Source: Acidobacteriota bacterium (GTDB lineage: Bacteria; Acidobacteriota; Blastocatellia; Pyrinomonadales; Pyrinomonadaceae). Taken from it: 64,000 nucleotides of DNA. Where the stretch lies: the NCBI GenBank assembly GCA_016718135.1, contig JADKEF010000017.1, positions 62,001 through 126,000 of the forward strand, read 5' to 3'. Each line of letters starts with the position of its first letter. The first letter of the stretch is position 1. This document shows, piece by piece, positions 62,392 through 64,000 of this stretch. The notes beneath the pieces are model-generated. The model had not been told where the DNA came from, did not search any database, and worked only from the letters and a program-made list of their open reading frames with translations. Both the position numbers and the translations under genes were made by a program.

Positions 62392-64000
62392 ATGACAAAC
62401 GAGTTAACCCAGGACGCTGAAGGATCGGAAACGATTGAGAAAACAGCGAGCGAACAACCAGAAACGACGACCACAGAAACTGAGGCCGTCTCCACCGAAC
62501 CAACTGCAGAAGCTGCCCCGGCCGAGTCCGAACCAGTGGCTGAGATCGTCGAAGCTCCCGTAGCAGAAGCTCTTGCCGAACCGGTCGCCGCTACAGAATC
62601 GACTCCCGAACCAGTCGCTGAGGTAGCCCCAACACCCGTAGCCGCTGCTCCTGCCGAACCTGTCGGCGAGGAATCGCAAGCTCCAAACGATATTGATTTT
62701 GGTGCGATCCTTGAGCAGTTTGAGCAGGAACAAACCGTCTATCACAATGGCGAGCTGGTCGAAGGCAAAGTCGTCGGCATCACCGACCGCGGTGTTCTGG
62801 TTGATTTTGGCTACAAATCGGAAGGGTTTGTTCCGCTTGAAGAATTCACCGACATGTCTGGTGAGATGACTGCAAAGGTCGGCGACGCCGTCGAAGTTGT
62901 TATTCGCAGCATTAACTCGGGCGACTCAGCACCGCAGCTTTCACGTTTCGACGCCGTCGGCCGTAAGGTCTGGGACGAGATCGAAGCCGCATTTAATTCG
63001 GAGACACCAGTCACCGGCAAAGTTGTCGACAAGACCAAGGGCGGCCTTCGCATTGATCTCAACGGAATTGAGGCATTTCTGCCAGGGTCGCAGATCGATT
63101 CGCGTCCGATCCGCGGACTCGATTCCTACATCGGTGAAGAGATCGAGGCTCGCGTCATCAAATTCAGCCGCCGACGCAACAATATCGTCCTCTCGCGTAA
63201 GATCCTGACGGACGAAGTGGTCAATGCTCAAAAAGCAGAGACCATGTCCAAGATCGACGTTGGCTATATCGTTGACGGCACCATCAAGAATCTGACCGAG
63301 TACGGTGCATTCGTCGATATCGGCGGCATCGATGGCCTTCTGCACGTCACGGATATGTCGTGGGGCCGCATTCATCACCCTGGCGACCAGTTCGCCGTCG
63401 GTGACAACCTTCAGGTCAAGGTGCTCAAGCTCGACCGAGAGAAAGACAAGATCTCACTCGGCTACAAACAGCTTCAGCCAGATCCTTGGTCGACCGTTGT
63501 CGAGGTTTATCCGGTCAACACCAAGCTTAAAGGCATTGTCTCGTCTGTCACCGAATACGGTGTATTCGTCGAACTCGAGCCTGGGGTCGAAGGCCTCGTT
63601 CACGTATCCGAGATCTCATGGTCACGACGTGCTCAGAGCCCAAAACGTATTTTTAACAAAGGCCAGGAAGTCGAAGTTCAGGTACTCGGCGTCGACACGG
63701 TCGAAAAACGCATCAGCCTCGGCATGAAGCAGTTCCTCGAAAATCCGTGGGACATGGTCGATATCCGATATCCGATCGGTTCGCGTATCACCGGTAAGGT
63801 TCGCAATCTCACCGACTTCGGAGCGTTCATCGAACTCGAAGAAGGCATCGACGGTCTGGTACACGTTTCCGATATTTCGTGGGCCAAAAAGATCAAGCAT
63901 CCGAAAGACGTCTTGAAAAAAGATCAGGAAGTCGAAGCGATCGTCACCTCGATCGACAAACGCGGCCAGCGTCTGTCGCTCTCGATGAAGGACCTTACTC
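62392..64000 (+). CDS. rpsA: 30S ribosomal protein bS1, 3'-truncated by window edge
   Basis: bS1 recruits mRNA to the 30S subunit. About 536 codons are visible and the frame runs off the right edge. After an unusual N-terminal extension of about 100 residues rich in Glu, Ala, Pro and Thr (PVAEIVEAPVAEALAEPVAA and more), at least five S1 OB-fold domains follow, starting at about residues 116, 203, 291, 379 and 465. Each has the GxV(x)F/YGAFVxLxxGxxGLxHxS pattern, for example EYGAFVDIGGIDGLLHVTDM. The ATG at 62392 has only a weak AAGGAA upstream, as expected for bS1. Confidence 0.93.
   Translation, partial: MTNELTQDAEGSETIEKTASEQPETTTTETEAVSTEPTAEAAPAESEPVAEIVEAPVAEALAEPVAATESTPEPVAEVAPTPVAAAPAEPVGEESQAPNDIDFGAILEQFEQEQTVYHNGELVEGKVVGITDRGVLVDFGYKSEGFVPLEEFTDMSGEMTAKVGDAVEVVIRSINSGDSAPQLSRFDAVGRKVWDEIEAAFNSETPVTGKVVDKTKGGLRIDLNGIEAFLPGSQIDSRPIRGLDSYIGEEIEARVIKFSRRRNNIVLSRKILTDEVVNAQKAETMSKIDVGYIVDGTIKNLTEYGAFVDIGGIDGLLHVTDMSWGRIHHPGDQFAVGDNLQVKVLKLDREKDKISLGYKQLQPDPWSTVVEVYPVNTKLKGIVSSVTEYGVFVELEPGVEGLVHVSEISWSRRAQSPKRIFNKGQEVEVQVLGVDTVEKRISLGMKQFLENPWDMVDIRYPIGSRITGKVRNLTDFGAFIELEEGIDGLVHVSDISWAKKIKHPKDVLKKDQEVEAIVTSIDKRGQRLSLSMKDLT

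Overview
The window looks like a slice of a chromosome from a Gram-negative, aerobic, Acidobacteriota-like bacterium, perhaps class Blastocatellia; this is inference. The hints are a PknB-type kinase with an inflated activation loop followed by an Acidobacteria-type VWA protein, many TPR and YCF48 proteins, the cyanophycin genes, and moderate GC with dense genes on both strands. No phage, IS transposase, CRISPR array or rRNA operon was seen. A partial prmA opens the window and a partial rpsA closes it.

Layout. 1-13.2 kb: prmA, a YCF48 beta-propeller protein, RNase H, an SbcC/Rad50-like ATPase, a kinase/VWA/DUF4919 operon, a DMT exporter and an SDR reductase behind inverted-repeat operators. 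13.3-21.3 kb: a KefB-type antiporter fused to a UBP-type zinc finger, a 2Fe-2S protein, pcrA and small enzymes, and tRNA-Gln(CUG). 21.4-26 kb: smpB, pepA, two paralogous lipoproteins, sucC. 26-34.7 kb: an acyltransferase-like membrane protein, a DinB-fold enzyme, dnaB, rplI, rpsR, rpsF, pth, rplY, prs, tRNA-Gln(UUG) and ispE, all leftward. 35-39 kb: a CAP-domain protein behind a probable cyclic-di-GMP-I riboswitch, and a MerR/CopA copper module. 39-47.4 kb: an arginine/cyanophycin island (isoaspartyl peptidase, a DUF4375 protein, cphA, cphB, carB). 47.5-52.3 kb: two paralogous TPR proteins flanking murB. 52.4-64 kb: a methyltransferase, a 21-bp minisatellite, an EF-G-like GTPase, a DUF2911 protein, a four-haem cytochrome, a class A beta-lactamase, an NHL propeller, pilT and rpsA.

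The most unusual theme is the spacer DNA. About twenty gaps hold long imperfect or perfect inverted repeats, 50-150 bp each, mostly of different sequence. Start or stop codons often lie inside their arms, and two have been inserted in frame into proteins (the membrane acyltransferase and the isoaspartyl peptidase). Every gap from prs to the DinB gene contains one. Some probably act as terminators; the rest look like a heterogeneous population of palindromic elements.

Three genes appear frameshifted near their ends (YCF48 protein, kinase, 2Fe-2S protein), and pcrA reads past its expected end. These could be real decay or assembly indels. Family names come from recognising sequence patterns; no database search was run.
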